Below are positions 22,900 through 33,711 of a stretch of 64,000 nt of DNA, in pieces. Under the pieces are notes generated by a model. The model was not told where the DNA came from. It saw nothing but the letters and a program-made list of their open reading frames with translations, and ran no database searches. Position numbers and translations under genes: made by a program. The stretch lies in assembly GCF_014529535.1 (NCBI RefSeq), contig NC_050735.1, positions 806,001 to 870,000 of the forward strand, given 5' to 3'. This DNA comes from Bradysia coprophila (lineage: Eukaryota; Arthropoda; Insecta; Diptera; Sciaridae). Numbering within the stretch: the stretch's first letter is position 1; the number at the start of each line of letters is the position of its first letter.

Positions 22900-23276
22900 T
22901 ATCTCTCATAACCCAAAAAAATATTAGTCCTTTCATCCTACGCTCGAGTAGCTCAAAATTTGGTCACTCTAATCACTCTAGCTCAAACGAATCTGCCCCG
23001 ATTTTTTTAATTATTTTTTTTGTTCGAATCGTGGTACGAATACCTTTCATTTAATGGGTCGCACGCCTCTGTAGGTTTCAATACAGCTAAGCTACAGCCG
23101 AAAACGCGTTCCCGACCCTCGAAAACCACACTCAGAAACCACTTCGAGGCCAATAAAACAAAATTCTGGTTTTTCCTGGGGTAATGGCGTATCACATATT
23201 CATTTTTATGCCCACCCTGAGACTCCTGCAAAATTTCATGGAGATTGGCTGACTGGTTTCCGAGATCGACCGTCGG

Positions 23277-23320
<44 letters not shown>

Positions 23321-23657
23321 AACATACAGAGTAAGTTGAAAGATTTTGATTGTTTGGAAAACGTTAATTTGGTGTATTTTCTATCAAAATGACAAACTTC
23401 AAAACGATGTATCTCCGGCAATTTTAAAGTTACATAGTCGAGTGATAGCTCGTTTTGCTCGTATTTGAAGCACGAATAGGATTTGTGGTGATACAGGCCA
23501 AAGGAAAGAAACTTAAATTCTCGCCTATATATAGTTGCCGCGTCTCAAAAAAATTTCTTCGTTCTTTTTTTTGGAAATTAGACTGCGTCAAGTCCTCCGC
23601 TATCGCTCCGGACATGATTCTGACCTATAAACTTATGACCTTATAACTTTCACTTTA
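22900..23657. other. intergenic with (TAGA)n microsatellite
   Basis: A TAGA array of about 11 units spans 23277-23320. The segment 23030-23260 on the minus strand ends in the microsatellite, as some transposon tails do, but I cannot name a family. No gene. Confidence 0.5.
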
Positions 23658-23896
23658 CAGTCGAGAAAATTTAGATTTCGGGTTTTCCAAAGGTATTAAT
23701 CTTATTTAACCCACACTTTATCCCACAACAATGGAATCCACAAATTTAAATTTAGTTAACACAACGGTCACAATGACGGCGCTGCAGTCACGATTTCAAA
23801 ATTTGATATAGGGTGGATAAACTAAATTTTGGTTTTGGTTACATTTTCCCTTGGTTTTTAATTATTACATCAGGCTTCTAAATTAAGAGTAAATTT

Positions 23897-24247
23897 ATGC
23901 AATGTAAACCGTTTGAGTTTGAAAAAAGATGTTTTGTATCAGTGAACGATATAGGAAAGCGTTCAGTACGTCTCAACATACAAAAGAACGTAAAATATAA
24001 TTGTACATTTAGCCATCCTACGTCCGTCATCGCTTCTATTGTCTTCAAAAACATATTGTGTGCTTGTCATGATATGTATCAGAAGTTTGTTTATTTATGT
24101 GTCTCATCTAAAATGCTGGCCAGCAAAATTTTGATCATTAAATTCAACGGCAAAATTGATCTAAATGTTAAAATAATTGTGAATAATAGTGAAGTTAATG
24201 TGGTTTTGTTTTCTCCTCATAAAGGAATTTGCATCAGTTCGATGTAA
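23897..24247 (+). CDS. 116-aa conserved ORF of the fold-back element (left arm, copy 2)
   Basis: Starts MQCKPFEFEKRCF. The predicted protein equals that of the right-arm copy (27395-27745) and differs at five residues from the copies in element 1. Function unknown, with no domain recognised. It could be an accessory protein, a relic exon, or non-coding DNA that happens to be open. Confidence 0.35.
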   Translation: MQCKPFEFEKRCFVSVNDIGKRSVRLNIQKNVKYNCTFSHPTSVIASIVFKNILCACHDMYQKFVYLCVSSKMLASKILIIKFNGKIDLNVKIIVNNSEVNVVLFSPHKGICISSM

Positions 24248-24709
24248 AGTGCGGAGCACCATTAGAAAAAAAAAACTTGTCGCTGAAGAATGATCAAAAA
24301 GTTGCTGGACGCAGTAGCTACAATTAATGCTTTGCAGGATATAGAATAAAAATTAGAGAAACACCAAGAGTCGTCCATTTGAAATCTTCACAATCATCAT
24401 TTCAACTAAAGGCTTTTTTTAAACGAAACGCAGATTCGGAACATTCTTTTTCGCCAAATTACAATTTCGCATAGGAAATAAATTCAACTCTTTGTATAAG
24501 TGAAGCTCATGATTAAGCTCAATCATGAAAACAGAATCTGGTCAGGAATAAGATAAGAATATGAATAAGATGAATTTCAAAGTTCCTGATTTATAATCCT
24601 GAGATGCCTGCTCATGCAGTTATGCATGCTGTTACGATTTCCAAAGAATTTTAATATCAAATTTTAGACAAAATAACAATTTCCAAGTCTGTTTTCTATT
24701 TGATTTATT

Positions 24710-24911
24710 CACGACAGAGTAAAGTTAACCAGGCAGGAGCGCTGATTTGACAAGGGACCTGAATAATCTAGTAGCCCAATATTTTTTGCGAACAAAATTT
24801 TTCAATTTATGTCAGTGTTCATTTGAGTTCATTTTCATACAATGCATTAGGTCCCTTATTTGACGTTTCGAAAATGAACCGCTCCTGCCTGGTTTATTTT
24901 ACTCTGCCGTG
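24710..24911. mobile_element. MITE, CACGACAGAGTAAA family, 202 bp
   Basis: The inverted ends CACGACAGAGTAAA and TTTACTCTGCCGTG are each followed by AACCAGGCAGGAGCG or its inverse. The flanking ATTTATT duplication (24703-24709, 24912-24918) is supported by the uninterrupted site in fold-back copy 1 near 6100. A half copy is at 25805-25854 and a diverged full copy at about 30215-30419 in the opposite orientation. Confidence 0.75.
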
Positions 24912-26293
24912 ATTTATTGTATTTCCGACCTCGTTCTAGGGTAATAAAATTTTCTGTGGATTATTTGTAACTTCATGAAAATATTAAGATGGAAAACCTC
25001 AGAAACATTCACATAAAAATTATGCTTTCCTAACTAATGTTGAAATAGCCTTTTTGCACTCATTAGGAACTTAGGAAAATAACTACTGGGCAGTCGAGAC
25101 GGTTTACTTGTAGTCCGAAATTATATTTTGGCTTCGTAGAACACAGATAAACACAAGAGAGAGGAATTATATGATATGCAGTACATACTGTCCCGTACAA
25201 TCTTTTTCTAAATAAAAAGTTATAGTCAAATCGACAATATTGTATTATTTGGCGATTTGTCATATTTTGGAGTTTCTTCACACTTTGGCGATTTTTCTTG
25301 ATTAGTTGATTTGAAAAGTCTCAGAAGTGTGAAGAAACGCCATAAAGACAAATTTTCAATTATCTATGATCCTTGGAGTTTCTTTACTCTTTGGCGATAT
25401 TTCTTGGTTTTCACATTATGGCGATTTTTCTTGTTGATTTAACAAATCAACCATAATGATGAATTGCCAAGAAAAATCGATAGAGTGTGAAGAAGAGAAA
25501 AATCGCCAGAGTGTGAGGAAACGCCAAAGTGTAAAAATACGTTTTTGAAATGTCTCTACATTATCTTTCGTAAAATGATAGTGTCCTCGGGATCTTTCGT
25601 TAAAGTATGAATTCCCTAGGATCGAACAAGATGCCGTTACCTGACGTAAAATAAGAGTTTCCTTAGGATCGAACCAGGCAGCATTTCGTAACTTTTATAA
25701 AAGGATAGATTCACTAACTTCGAACAAATAACGCCTTTTAGATAAATTTCGTAAAAGGTTAAAAAAAACCTTTAGTTGAAATGATGATGATGAAGATTTC
25801 AAATGGTCCCTTGTCAAATCAGCGCTCCTGCCTGGTTAACTTTACTCTGTCGTGAATAAATCAAATAGAAAACAGACTTGGAAATTGTTATTTTGTCTAA
25901 AATTTGATATTAAAATTCTTTGGAAATCGTAACAGCAAGCATAACTGCATGAGCAGGCATCTCAGGATTATAAATCAGGAACTTTGAAATTCATCTTATT
26001 CATATTCTTATCTTATTCCTGACCAGGTTCTGTTTTCATGATTGAGCTTAATCATGAGCTTCACTTATACAAAGAGTTGAATTTATTTCCTATGCGAAAT
26101 TGTAATTTGGCGAAAAAGAATGTTCCGAATCTGCGTTTCGTTTAAAAAAAGCCTTTAGTTGAAATGATGATTGTGAAGATTTCAAATGGACGGCTCTTGG
26201 TGTTTCTCTAATTTTTATTCTATATCCTGCAAAGCATTAGTTGTAGCTACTGCGTCCAGCAACTTTTTGATCATTCTTCAGCGACAAGTTTTT

Positions 26294-27369
26294 AGCCCCG
26301 TACGAAGTACGAAGGGGCTTATAGGATTACGATGCCGTGTGTAATTGATGGAATTCGAAGCAGACGGTAAGGGCAAAGTGTTTGCCTATGTTCATAGATA
26401 ACGAATCCGCAATAAAAATTTTGTCTGTCCTTCTGTCCGTCTGTCCGTCTGTCCGTCTGTCACGTCGATATCTTGAGTAAATCAAATCCGATTTCAAAAA
26501 AAAAATTTTTCCCTGAAAGGTAGTTGAAATAGTGAGGCTAAGTTCGAAGATGGGCGATTTTGGGTCGACCCCTCCAGAGCTGGGGCCCCATAAGTGCTTT
26601 AACGTTTTCCAAAGATTTCTCTGGCCATTTAAAGGCTACACTTGTAAGTGATACATCAAATGAAAGGTATTTACAATACCTATCCACAAAAAAAAAGTTT
26701 ATGGAAATTGGATGACCGACTCGTGAGTTAGACCCCTTGGTGTGAACTAGGTACAGGGCGGCAATCCGTTTTTGCTTGTAGGTTAGTCAAATTTGAACGG
26801 ATTTAGATGGATTTTGATTTATTAGATAGGTATTGACCGTACCAATCAGGGAAAAAAAGTTTATGAAATTCGGTTTACCGGAGCGTGAGCTAGGTCTCTT
26901 GGAGTGAGCTTATATGTGGCTACTCGGCCGTACAGTGAAGGTGGTGTTTTTTGTTAATATCTCGAGTAAAATTTAACCGAATTTCATGAATTTTTTTTTG
27001 TTTGAAAGGTACTAACGAATGTAAAGCAGCCGTTGTACTTTCCACCTCCTAACAAAATGGCCGTCGGCCGCCATTTTGGATTTTTGTAAAATCAATATAA
27101 GTAGGTGAAAATGATAATTCCAAAATCACTGATCAGTGGGAAGTGTAGTTTGTGTTACTTTTGAAAGGAACGTCGTACGGGGCTTCGTAATTGCGCTATG
27201 CGCAATTTTTAAGACGTACACATTGCATAAGAATTTTACGATGTTTACGGGCGCAATAGGCTTACGGTAAGAGTAGGGCGACGGACGAAGTAGGGTCACG
27301 TGCGCAATAGATGTACGGGTTTGTACGGGGCTCAGTCGCAGCAAACGCTCCGACTGTTCTGACGGCTCG
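26294..27369. mobile_element. AGCCCCGTACGAAG element inserted in fold-back copy 2
   Basis: It begins AGCCCCGTACGAAGTACGAA (a hairpin with GGGGCT) and ends near TCCGACTGTTCTGACGGCTC. It lies within a run of Ts that is continuous in the other copies. Internal features are repeated CTGTCCGT, CCCTCCAGAGCTGGGGCCCC and the small hairpin AATTGCGC-TAT-GCGCAATT (about 27190). Related sequence builds 12190-14415, 56190-56640 and 59815-59970. No protein is encoded and the class is unknown. Confidence 0.6.
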
Positions 27370-27394
27370 TTTTTTTCTAATGGTGCTCCGCACT

Positions 27395-27745
27395 TTACAT
27401 CGAACTGATGCAAATTCCTTTATGAGGAGAAAACAAAACCACATTAACTTCACTATTATTCACAATTATTTTAACATTTAGATCAATTTTGCCGTTGAAT
27501 TTAATGATCAAAATTTTGCTGGCCAGCATTTTAGATGAGACACATAAATAAACAAACTTCTGATACATATCATGACAAGCACACAATATGTTTTTGAAGA
27601 CAATAGAAGCGATGACGGACGTAGGGTGGCTAAATGTACAATTATATTTTACGTTCTTTTGTATGTTGAGACGTACTGAACGCTTTCCTATATCGTTCAC
27701 TGATACAAAACATCTTTTTTCAAACTCAAACGGTTTACATTGCAT
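27395..27745 (-). CDS. 116-aa conserved ORF of the fold-back element (right arm, copy 2)
   Basis: Inverted partner of 23897-24247, with the same predicted protein. No function assigned. See the left-arm entry for the comparison between elements. Confidence 0.35.
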   Translation of the reverse strand: MQCKPFEFEKRCFVSVNDIGKRSVRLNIQKNVKYNCTFSHPTSVIASIVFKNILCACHDMYQKFVYLCVSSKMLASKILIIKFNGKIDLNVKIIVNNSEVNVVLFSPHKGICISSM

Positions 27746-27984
27746 AAATTTACTCTTAATTTAGAAGCCTGATGTAATAATTAAAAACCAAGGGAAAATG
27801 TAACCAAAACCAAAATTTAGTTTATCCACCCTATATCACATTTTGAAATCGTGACTGCAGCGCCGTCATTGCGACCGCTGTGTTAACTAAATTTAAATTT
27901 GTGGATTCCATTGTTGTGGGATAAAGTGTGGGTTAAATAAGATTAATACCTTTGGAAAACCCGAAAACTAAATTTCTTCGACTG

Positions 27985-28867
27985 TATATGTGGTTAACTT
28001 ACAACTTATGACTTATGACCACCTGACTTATAACTTATAACTTCAGATTTATAAATTGACTTATAAGTTATATGTCATTTGCGCAAACTGTCTAATACTT
28101 TCCTGCATTCTACTAAACACACCCCATCATAACTTTGTACGTTAAAAATATTTGTTTAGGCCACAAATTTTACACATAGAAATGTGGGTACTGAGTAACG
28201 GTACAGGTCAATTATCCATTCGATATCCTTTTGTCATGATGAACAGTTGCATAAAGAAACCGTAGGTGAAGAAAAATTTGAATAAAATTTGATTCGTTTA
28301 CGTTGAGAAAAGTCGGATGTTTTATTAGGCTACGGCGTTGCCTGATCCTATAGACGTGCATATTATATGGAACGAGTGGAACGAAGGAATAAATAGAAAC
28401 GAATGAGAACGGAAAAACATAAAAAGCGGTGTTTATTATTATTTTATTTTTAAATCGAATTGAAATAGCATCATCAAACACACATTTTTTCTCCAATTTT
28501 TCGGTATATGGGTAATTTCCTATGTCCAAATTATGAAATGCTTCTATGATCTCAAATCAAAATGGCTAATTGTAGTAGGGTAACCGGCGAAGTTTGCGAA
28601 TTCACTTTATGTCTCTCAAAAAAGTGTTTTTGTCGCTTTCTGGTGGCAAGTAAAAAACTTTTTTGCGCCTGACGATCATAATTCGACGCTTTGCGTCGCT
28701 CACTCTAATGATGAAATGTGCGTTTCTTCGGTACTGCTCACACCAAGATGGCCGCGTCCGAAAAAGTAACTTTTACGGCCATTGATTGCGTCCGTAAAAG
28801 TAAGTTTTTCGGACGCAAAAGATGATTCTTAGAATTTCAAAGTAATTTCAACGTTTATTCTCGCAAA
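27985..28867. other. intergenic with a small hairpin
   Basis: A palindrome GCGTCCGAAAAAGTAACTTT and its inverse occupies 28754-28816. The minus-strand ORF at 28212-28529 has no recognisable domain. No supported gene. Confidence 0.4.
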
Positions 28868-29429
28868 TTATAATTGAATTCCAATGAACTGCCGAACGCA
28901 GACGCCTTTTCGGTATGCCACGAAAAATCGCTCCGATTCGAGATTCGGTGGGCGCAATGCCAAATATTTCTTCACCACATGTACCAAATTGATGTCAGGA
29001 TCATCGCCTTCCCCAACCACAAACTGTCGAATAACGTCAGTTTTAGTTAACGGCAGAGTAATCAATACACCATCACCAATGCCACCTGCAACAAAATCAT
29101 CCATGCATTAGCATTTTGTCCTTCGTCCCGAAAAAGTCAAGAATTACCTTCATGGCCAAAAATTCCTTGTCTGGTGCTCCTTTAACAAATCGGTAGATTC
29201 GTGGTTTTGTCAAAATGGCCGATTTCTTCACATGATAACCCTTACCCTTCTTCTTCAGGTGTGAGCGGTAGATGACGGAATTCTTTGATATCGACATTTT
29301 CCTTAATCATCAATGTTCCACGCAGCATTGAATACGTTGACCATGCAGTGGACGATTTTAACGCTCCCAATATCTTCGAAAAATACACTAAAAGCGTCTT
29401 TTCATCGACCACAGACGGTGTGTTACAGA
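28868..29429 (-). pseudogene. Crypton-type tyrosine recombinase relic
   Basis: Reading the minus strand from 29429, one frame has SVVDEKTLLVYFSKILGA and STAWSTYSMLRGTL with NVDIKEF. After a shift, the next frame has LKKKGKGYHVKKSAILTKP followed by FVKGAPDKEFLAMK. After a short intron-like gap (donor near 29150), DGVLITLPLTKTDV and VVKKYLALRPPNLESERFF with VAYRKGVCVRQFIGIQ follow. This order matches the core-binding domain and first half of the catalytic domain of Crypton/QRICH-type recombinases. The expected GACRR catalytic arginine block is missing and the C-terminal half with HxxR and Tyr is absent. Frameshifts and deletions show it is dead. The upstream end is cut by a CAAGGCTGTA MITE fragment. 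Confidence 0.6.
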
Positions 29430-30214
29430 CAAGGCTGTATACTTTGGGGAGGTCACGCAGACCGCCATTTGACTCTATTTGTCACTGCAACTCGACTTGA
29501 AGAATAATTTTCGAATGTTAAACCTCTGACATTGAACAGCCATAAAAGTTCACAAAGAAGTCGAAGTATAGCAAGATATGGCTCTTTTGGAAGCTACTGC
29601 AATTAATCAGTTAATCAGTTTTTAAAAAAACAAAGCAAGACGTATTGAATTTTCTTTCAGATCAAAACAGTCCGTCTTATCATCGATTCGACATTGAGCC
29701 AGTCTTCAGTGATGTGAAGAATGCTTGGGATTCAAGTTGTGTAACAAATTAATGTAGATATCTGTAACCAAAAAGTTGCATGGGCTATGTGGCTTATGAC
29801 TTTTACTTAGAGGTGAAGTTTCGAACAAAATTGCGTAAAATATGTGGTCCCAACATGAAATACGAAATTTTTGGTAGAATGTGTGTGTCCTCTTAATTAA
29901 GTTGGCAAATTGAACTATACGTAAAATCGTACGAAATATGTATCATACAAACTGTTGTTGTGAACACATTTTATTATACGAAATATCAGTCTATGTTAAT
30001 TTGTCTAAGCTTATGACGACGGTTTGAAAAAACTTCCAAGGGTTCGTGTATGTATTTGCAAACTCTTTGCTCAATTCCAGTTAGTGGTGCTTTAATCACA
30101 GACTGGCTACGAGTAGGAAATTTGGTGATGATTTGAAATCACATTTCAACTATGATTCGCTAGACTTTTTCGTGCGCAAATTGGAATAGTGTTCGATAGA
30201 GTACTTGTAGTGTC
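29430..30214. other. intergenic, begins with a truncated hAT MITE
   Basis: 29430-29480 is the left end of the CAAGGCTGTA family (CAAGGCTGTATACTTTGGGG then AGGTCACGCAGA) without a right end. The remainder is AT-rich with no gene. Confidence 0.45.
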
Positions 30215-30419
30215 ACCATGGCCCATTTTACTTAGTAAAATAAACCATGTAAGAGCGGTTTTTTTTTGAAACGTCAAAAAAGGGACCTAATACACTGTAC
30301 GAAAATGAACCCAAATGAACATAAATTGAATTAATTTTATTCGCCAAATTTAAGGCTACTAGATTATCCAGGTACCCAGTCAAATCAGGCGCTCCTTACT
30401 GGTTTATTTCGCAACAGTG
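30215..30419. mobile_element. diverged MITE, CACGACAGAGTAAA family
   Basis: Matches the 24710-24911 element in inverse orientation: AAATAAACCATGTAAGAGCG at the left and GCGCTCCTTACTGGTTTATT near the right, with GGGACCTAATAC and GGCTACTAGATTAT inside. The ends have decayed, so the boundaries are approximate. Confidence 0.6.
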
Positions 30420-31083
30420 ATCGAATGCCTTATCATTGATTTTCACGATTTACAAATCATTTCAAGGTATGTTTCGTTCTTTTCTACTTGACAGATGTGC
30501 ACTTGCACACTTCTGCTCAAGTAAAACAATCTACAATAATCAATTATTCAGTTTGAACGCAACATCAAACTGAATTCACCTACGCAATTTGTCCATTATG
30601 AACTATGCCAGGTCTGTTCAATTATTCAAACAGATTCAAATGCAACGTTATTTCTGTTCGTCTAACAACATATGAATTGCATATTGCACACCAATTTTCT
30701 TTGGGAACTTTTCCCTTGGTTGCAGGTGAAACTTATTAACTAAATGAGATGACGATGACATTGTACACCCTGTACACGTAGCTTCTATTACACTTCGTAA
30801 ATTATTCGTGAGTGAGAAATGTTGTACGTGTTACTGTTATAGCGAGAGTTAAATATCGAAATTGTATACATTTCTCAGCCATTTTTTTACATTTCTATTA
30901 TTTTCTTTTGGGATTTTTTGACTTTATCATTTATTGATTTCGGGATGCTTTTTATGCAATATCAGAAGAACTTTACGTTTATTTGTTTTCCTTTGACCAT
31001 TTCCGAACTTCTTCCTACCATGAAATTACAGTCAAGCTCATTCTAAATTTCCGTCGTGTTACAAATGACTGGTTTCGCACCGG
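30420..31083. other. intergenic
   Basis: The segment 30590-30800 resembles 15000-15200 (duplicated OR-cluster spacer). No gene seen. Confidence 0.35.
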
Positions 31084-31235
31084 CGTTACAATAGTACCAC
31101 TCTTTTAGTTCCACTTTTTTCCGTAAAAAGGAAAAAGTGGAACTATTGTAACGCTGCATATATGCGGCGTGAAGATAGTTCCACTTTTTCCTTTTACGAA
31201 AAAAGTGGAACTAAAGGAGTGGTACTATTGTAACG
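31084..31235. repeat. palindrome with palindromic arms
   Basis: CGTTACAATAGTACCACTC at the left is inverted at the right end. Each arm also folds on itself, because AGTTCCACTTTTT is followed by AAAAAGTGGAACT. The loop contains GCATATATGC. Probably a MITE. Confidence 0.75.
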
Positions 31236-31339
31236 CTGGTAATTTTGTAGAGATTTAAGGGTTATCATAGAACAAACGAGGAGTCTTTCAGTTGTATCAA
31301 ACGGTTTAAAACGAACACGGATGGGAGACGTTCAAAATT

Positions 31340-31720
31340 ATCGATAATATCAATCGAAAGAAATGACCGATAATCGATTAATCATATCGTTATCGATAAT
31401 TTAGTAATTATCGATAATTATCAAAATATCGAAATTGGATAATTATCAAAATATGGAAATTCGATAATTATCAAAATATGGAAATTCCATAATTATCAAA
31501 ATTTCGATATTTCGATATTTATCTGAAAATTCATGATAATATACCGATATATCGAAATATATCGCTAAATATCGTATTTTCGGACAGAAATATCGATATA
31601 TCGATATCTTGATAATCATCAAAATATCAATAATTATCGATTATCGATATTTTTTGCTAATTTTCGATAAAAGAAGTCGATAATTATCGATTATCGAAAA
31701 TCATTATCGCCCATGCCTGG
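31340..31720. repeat. AT-rich low-complexity tract of ATCGATA-type words
   Basis: The tract is made of overlapping TTATCGATAA, ATATCGATAT and AATTATCAAAATAT words with no constant period. It contains several TATCGATA octamers. Non-coding. Confidence 0.7.
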
Positions 31721-32390
31721 CAAAAATTGAAAAAAATCAATTTAGCCTCTCACATGTAGTACTTTTTTGGTAGGTGAAAATCAAGCCTCAGGCTGAATTC
31801 CCACTCAATCCGTGCTAGTTGCCACCGTTTGCCTAAACCACGCATCTTTTCTATTCTTTAAACGATGATAAAACGGAGTGCTTTTTCATAAGTGGAAATC
31901 AGAGCTTAGTTTATCAAAATCAGACGTAATTGAACGAACAGGGAATAGAGGTAACTTTAGTTTGATTACTTATCATGTTGACTTCTTTGCGTCAAGTTGC
32001 AGGTAATGGTGCGTCATTTATTGGGGAGAGAGGTGGCATGTCAGCGGGTGTTATGGAATCTCGCGCCGCGTCATTCACAATAATTCACAAAGTGACATCT
32101 TCCTTATACAGAATGTGTCAAAATGTGAATTATTGTGAATGACGCGGCGCGAGATTCCTAGCAACCTGTCAGCGACGTCATTTTTTAACAAGTGTCGGGT
32201 GACGTATAATTTTTGGATGCATTGAATTAAACTGGCACCCTGAAAGAATATTTTCGATATCTTAACAAAAAGATTTTCGATAGCCTGCTGGCATGGCATG
32301 ATACCGGTTAAATGTCGATTTAAACCACTCTGGTCATAAAGGAATACCTTCTCTAAAGTAAATTAATTTGCTTTGTTTCTTATGCCCTTC
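31721..32390. other. intergenic downstream of OR copy C, with GC-rich hairpin
   Basis: A hairpin at 32055-32158 has 36-bp arms (GGAATCTCGCGCCGCGTCAT and its inverse) around a loop of about 35 bp. The rest shows no gene. Confidence 0.5.
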
Positions 32391-33711
32391 TCACTGGAAG
32401 TTTTTCAAAATGTTGAACATGCTGTAGGCACCATTTATAACCTGTTTGCAAACAAAGGCAGGAAATTCAATGCACAAATTGAAAATCCAAAGTTTTTTTT
32501 TCGCTCACCGTCATAAAAGTTTCCAAGTTCATTGGATATATCAGAATGACTAGTTCGAGCGGCTGCTTCAACACTTCGCCCATAATGAGGACATATTTTT
32601 TACACGATTCCGATTGATCCATCCAATTGGACTCGTATAAACAGTAAGATAATCGGTCACTCGCAAGGGTTATCTCGTTTGCCAGGTACATAACCAAAAA
32701 AATGTCGAAGAGTCCATAGAGCAATATAACCACAAACATTTGAGTTTGAAGAAAATTATCGTTGCTAGACTAAAATTGAGATGGCATGATGAGTCATGGC
32801 CAATGATATTAAGGATTGTGGCAATAATACTCACAAAAGCTAAGCTGTAAACGGATATGCAAATACCGATGCCACTGGTAGTGATTTGGGCCAAAAATAA
32901 CTTACAGAAACACGACTTGAATCGTTCGATTGTGCTGTTTGTTGAAAGAAAAACAAATATTCAGGCTGACATCAATTTTCAATTGGGTAAATTCGTACTC
33001 GGTCAAGTTTTGATGAGCTTTTATCAAAACAATTAAATTTTCAACGAACATGCTGCGTTGTGACAATCTTATTCTCTTTGGATTTTCGACTCCTTTTCGA
33101 AACTGTATTCCAAACAGTTGGTAGTCGATAGAATAATTCAGCATTATGTACCAAATGAGGGGTGTAATTAGGTTAGCCGTGAAGCACAAAACTACAGACA
33201 ATGACATAAACAAGTATGCCGACCAATAAATAATTTCTGAATTGTTCCAGGATAAACTGATAAAACCCGGAACTCCTTTATTGGTGGTGAATATCGGCAA
33301 TTGGATGAAAATCATTCCAACACCAGTGATAAAGATTGCGTAAAAATAGAGTCGAGTGAATTTAAAGAATTTCTTCTTTATATTGTTTGCTGGCTCATAT
33401 TCGTCGAAACTTTCAGTTTGTTGAAGAACTGAGTGGTCACATAAGAACGCAAGGATTTCTCGTTTCTTAAAGACAAGGTACAAACATTTCGTGAGAATAA
33501 CTGTTTCTACAATGACAGCCTGTACTAAAAAGATCGATTCGTTCCAATCCTCACACAGGAAAATATTTATTGCGAAAAACACCAGAAGCAATGGCGATAA
33601 AATCGTAAAAAATGTTTTCTTCGTTGCTCTACGCAAACCGGATTCTTCATCACTTTGCCATATTCCGATTTGGTAAAATATTTTTATAAACAGCTGAAGC
33701 GTTTTGTCCAT
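32391..33711 (-). CDS. odorant receptor (7tm_6 family), OR copy C, 4 exons
   Basis: Exons on the minus strand: 33711-32999, 32934-32835, 32769-32509 and 32441-32391, an intact frame of 374 aa. Introns are 64, 65 and 67 bp with GTACGA, GTGAGT and GTGAGC donors. It starts MDKTLQLFIKIFYQIG; blocks shared with copies A and B are FYQIGIWQSDEES, SLSWNNSEIIYWSAY and IWYIMLNYSID, with the C-terminal SDRLSYC..NWMDQ..YPMNLETFMT, ending FNILKNFQ-stop. Copy C lacks the DRNES form (EDWNES instead) and is shorter between helices 4 and 5, so it is the most diverged of the three. Expected role: odour-tuning subunit in olfactory neurons with Orco. Reading exon 1 on past the donor would give a false longer ORF. 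Confidence 0.9.

Larger units (their letters stand above)
23658..27984. mobile_element. fold-back element copy 2 (rearranged, with nested insertions)
   Basis: The ends CAGTCGAGAAAATTTAG (23658) and inverted CTAAATTTCTTCGACTG (to 27984) are flanked by TA. The arms carry the 116-codon ORF (23897-24247 plus, 27395-27745 minus). Relative to copy 1 the centre (24912-25760) is in the opposite orientation. A MITE (24710-24911) sits in the left arm, half of the same MITE recurs at 25805-25854, and the right arm is interrupted by a 1.08-kb element (26294-27369). The half MITE followed by a restart of arm sequence suggests recombination between arms. Confidence 0.75.

Noticed and set aside
32902..32998. 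Extension of OR copy C exon 1 to a 269-aa ORF ending at 32902
   Set aside because: The conserved junction in all three ORs places the donor (GTACGA or GTAAAC) directly after NLT or NLI; the extra residues are intron read-through.
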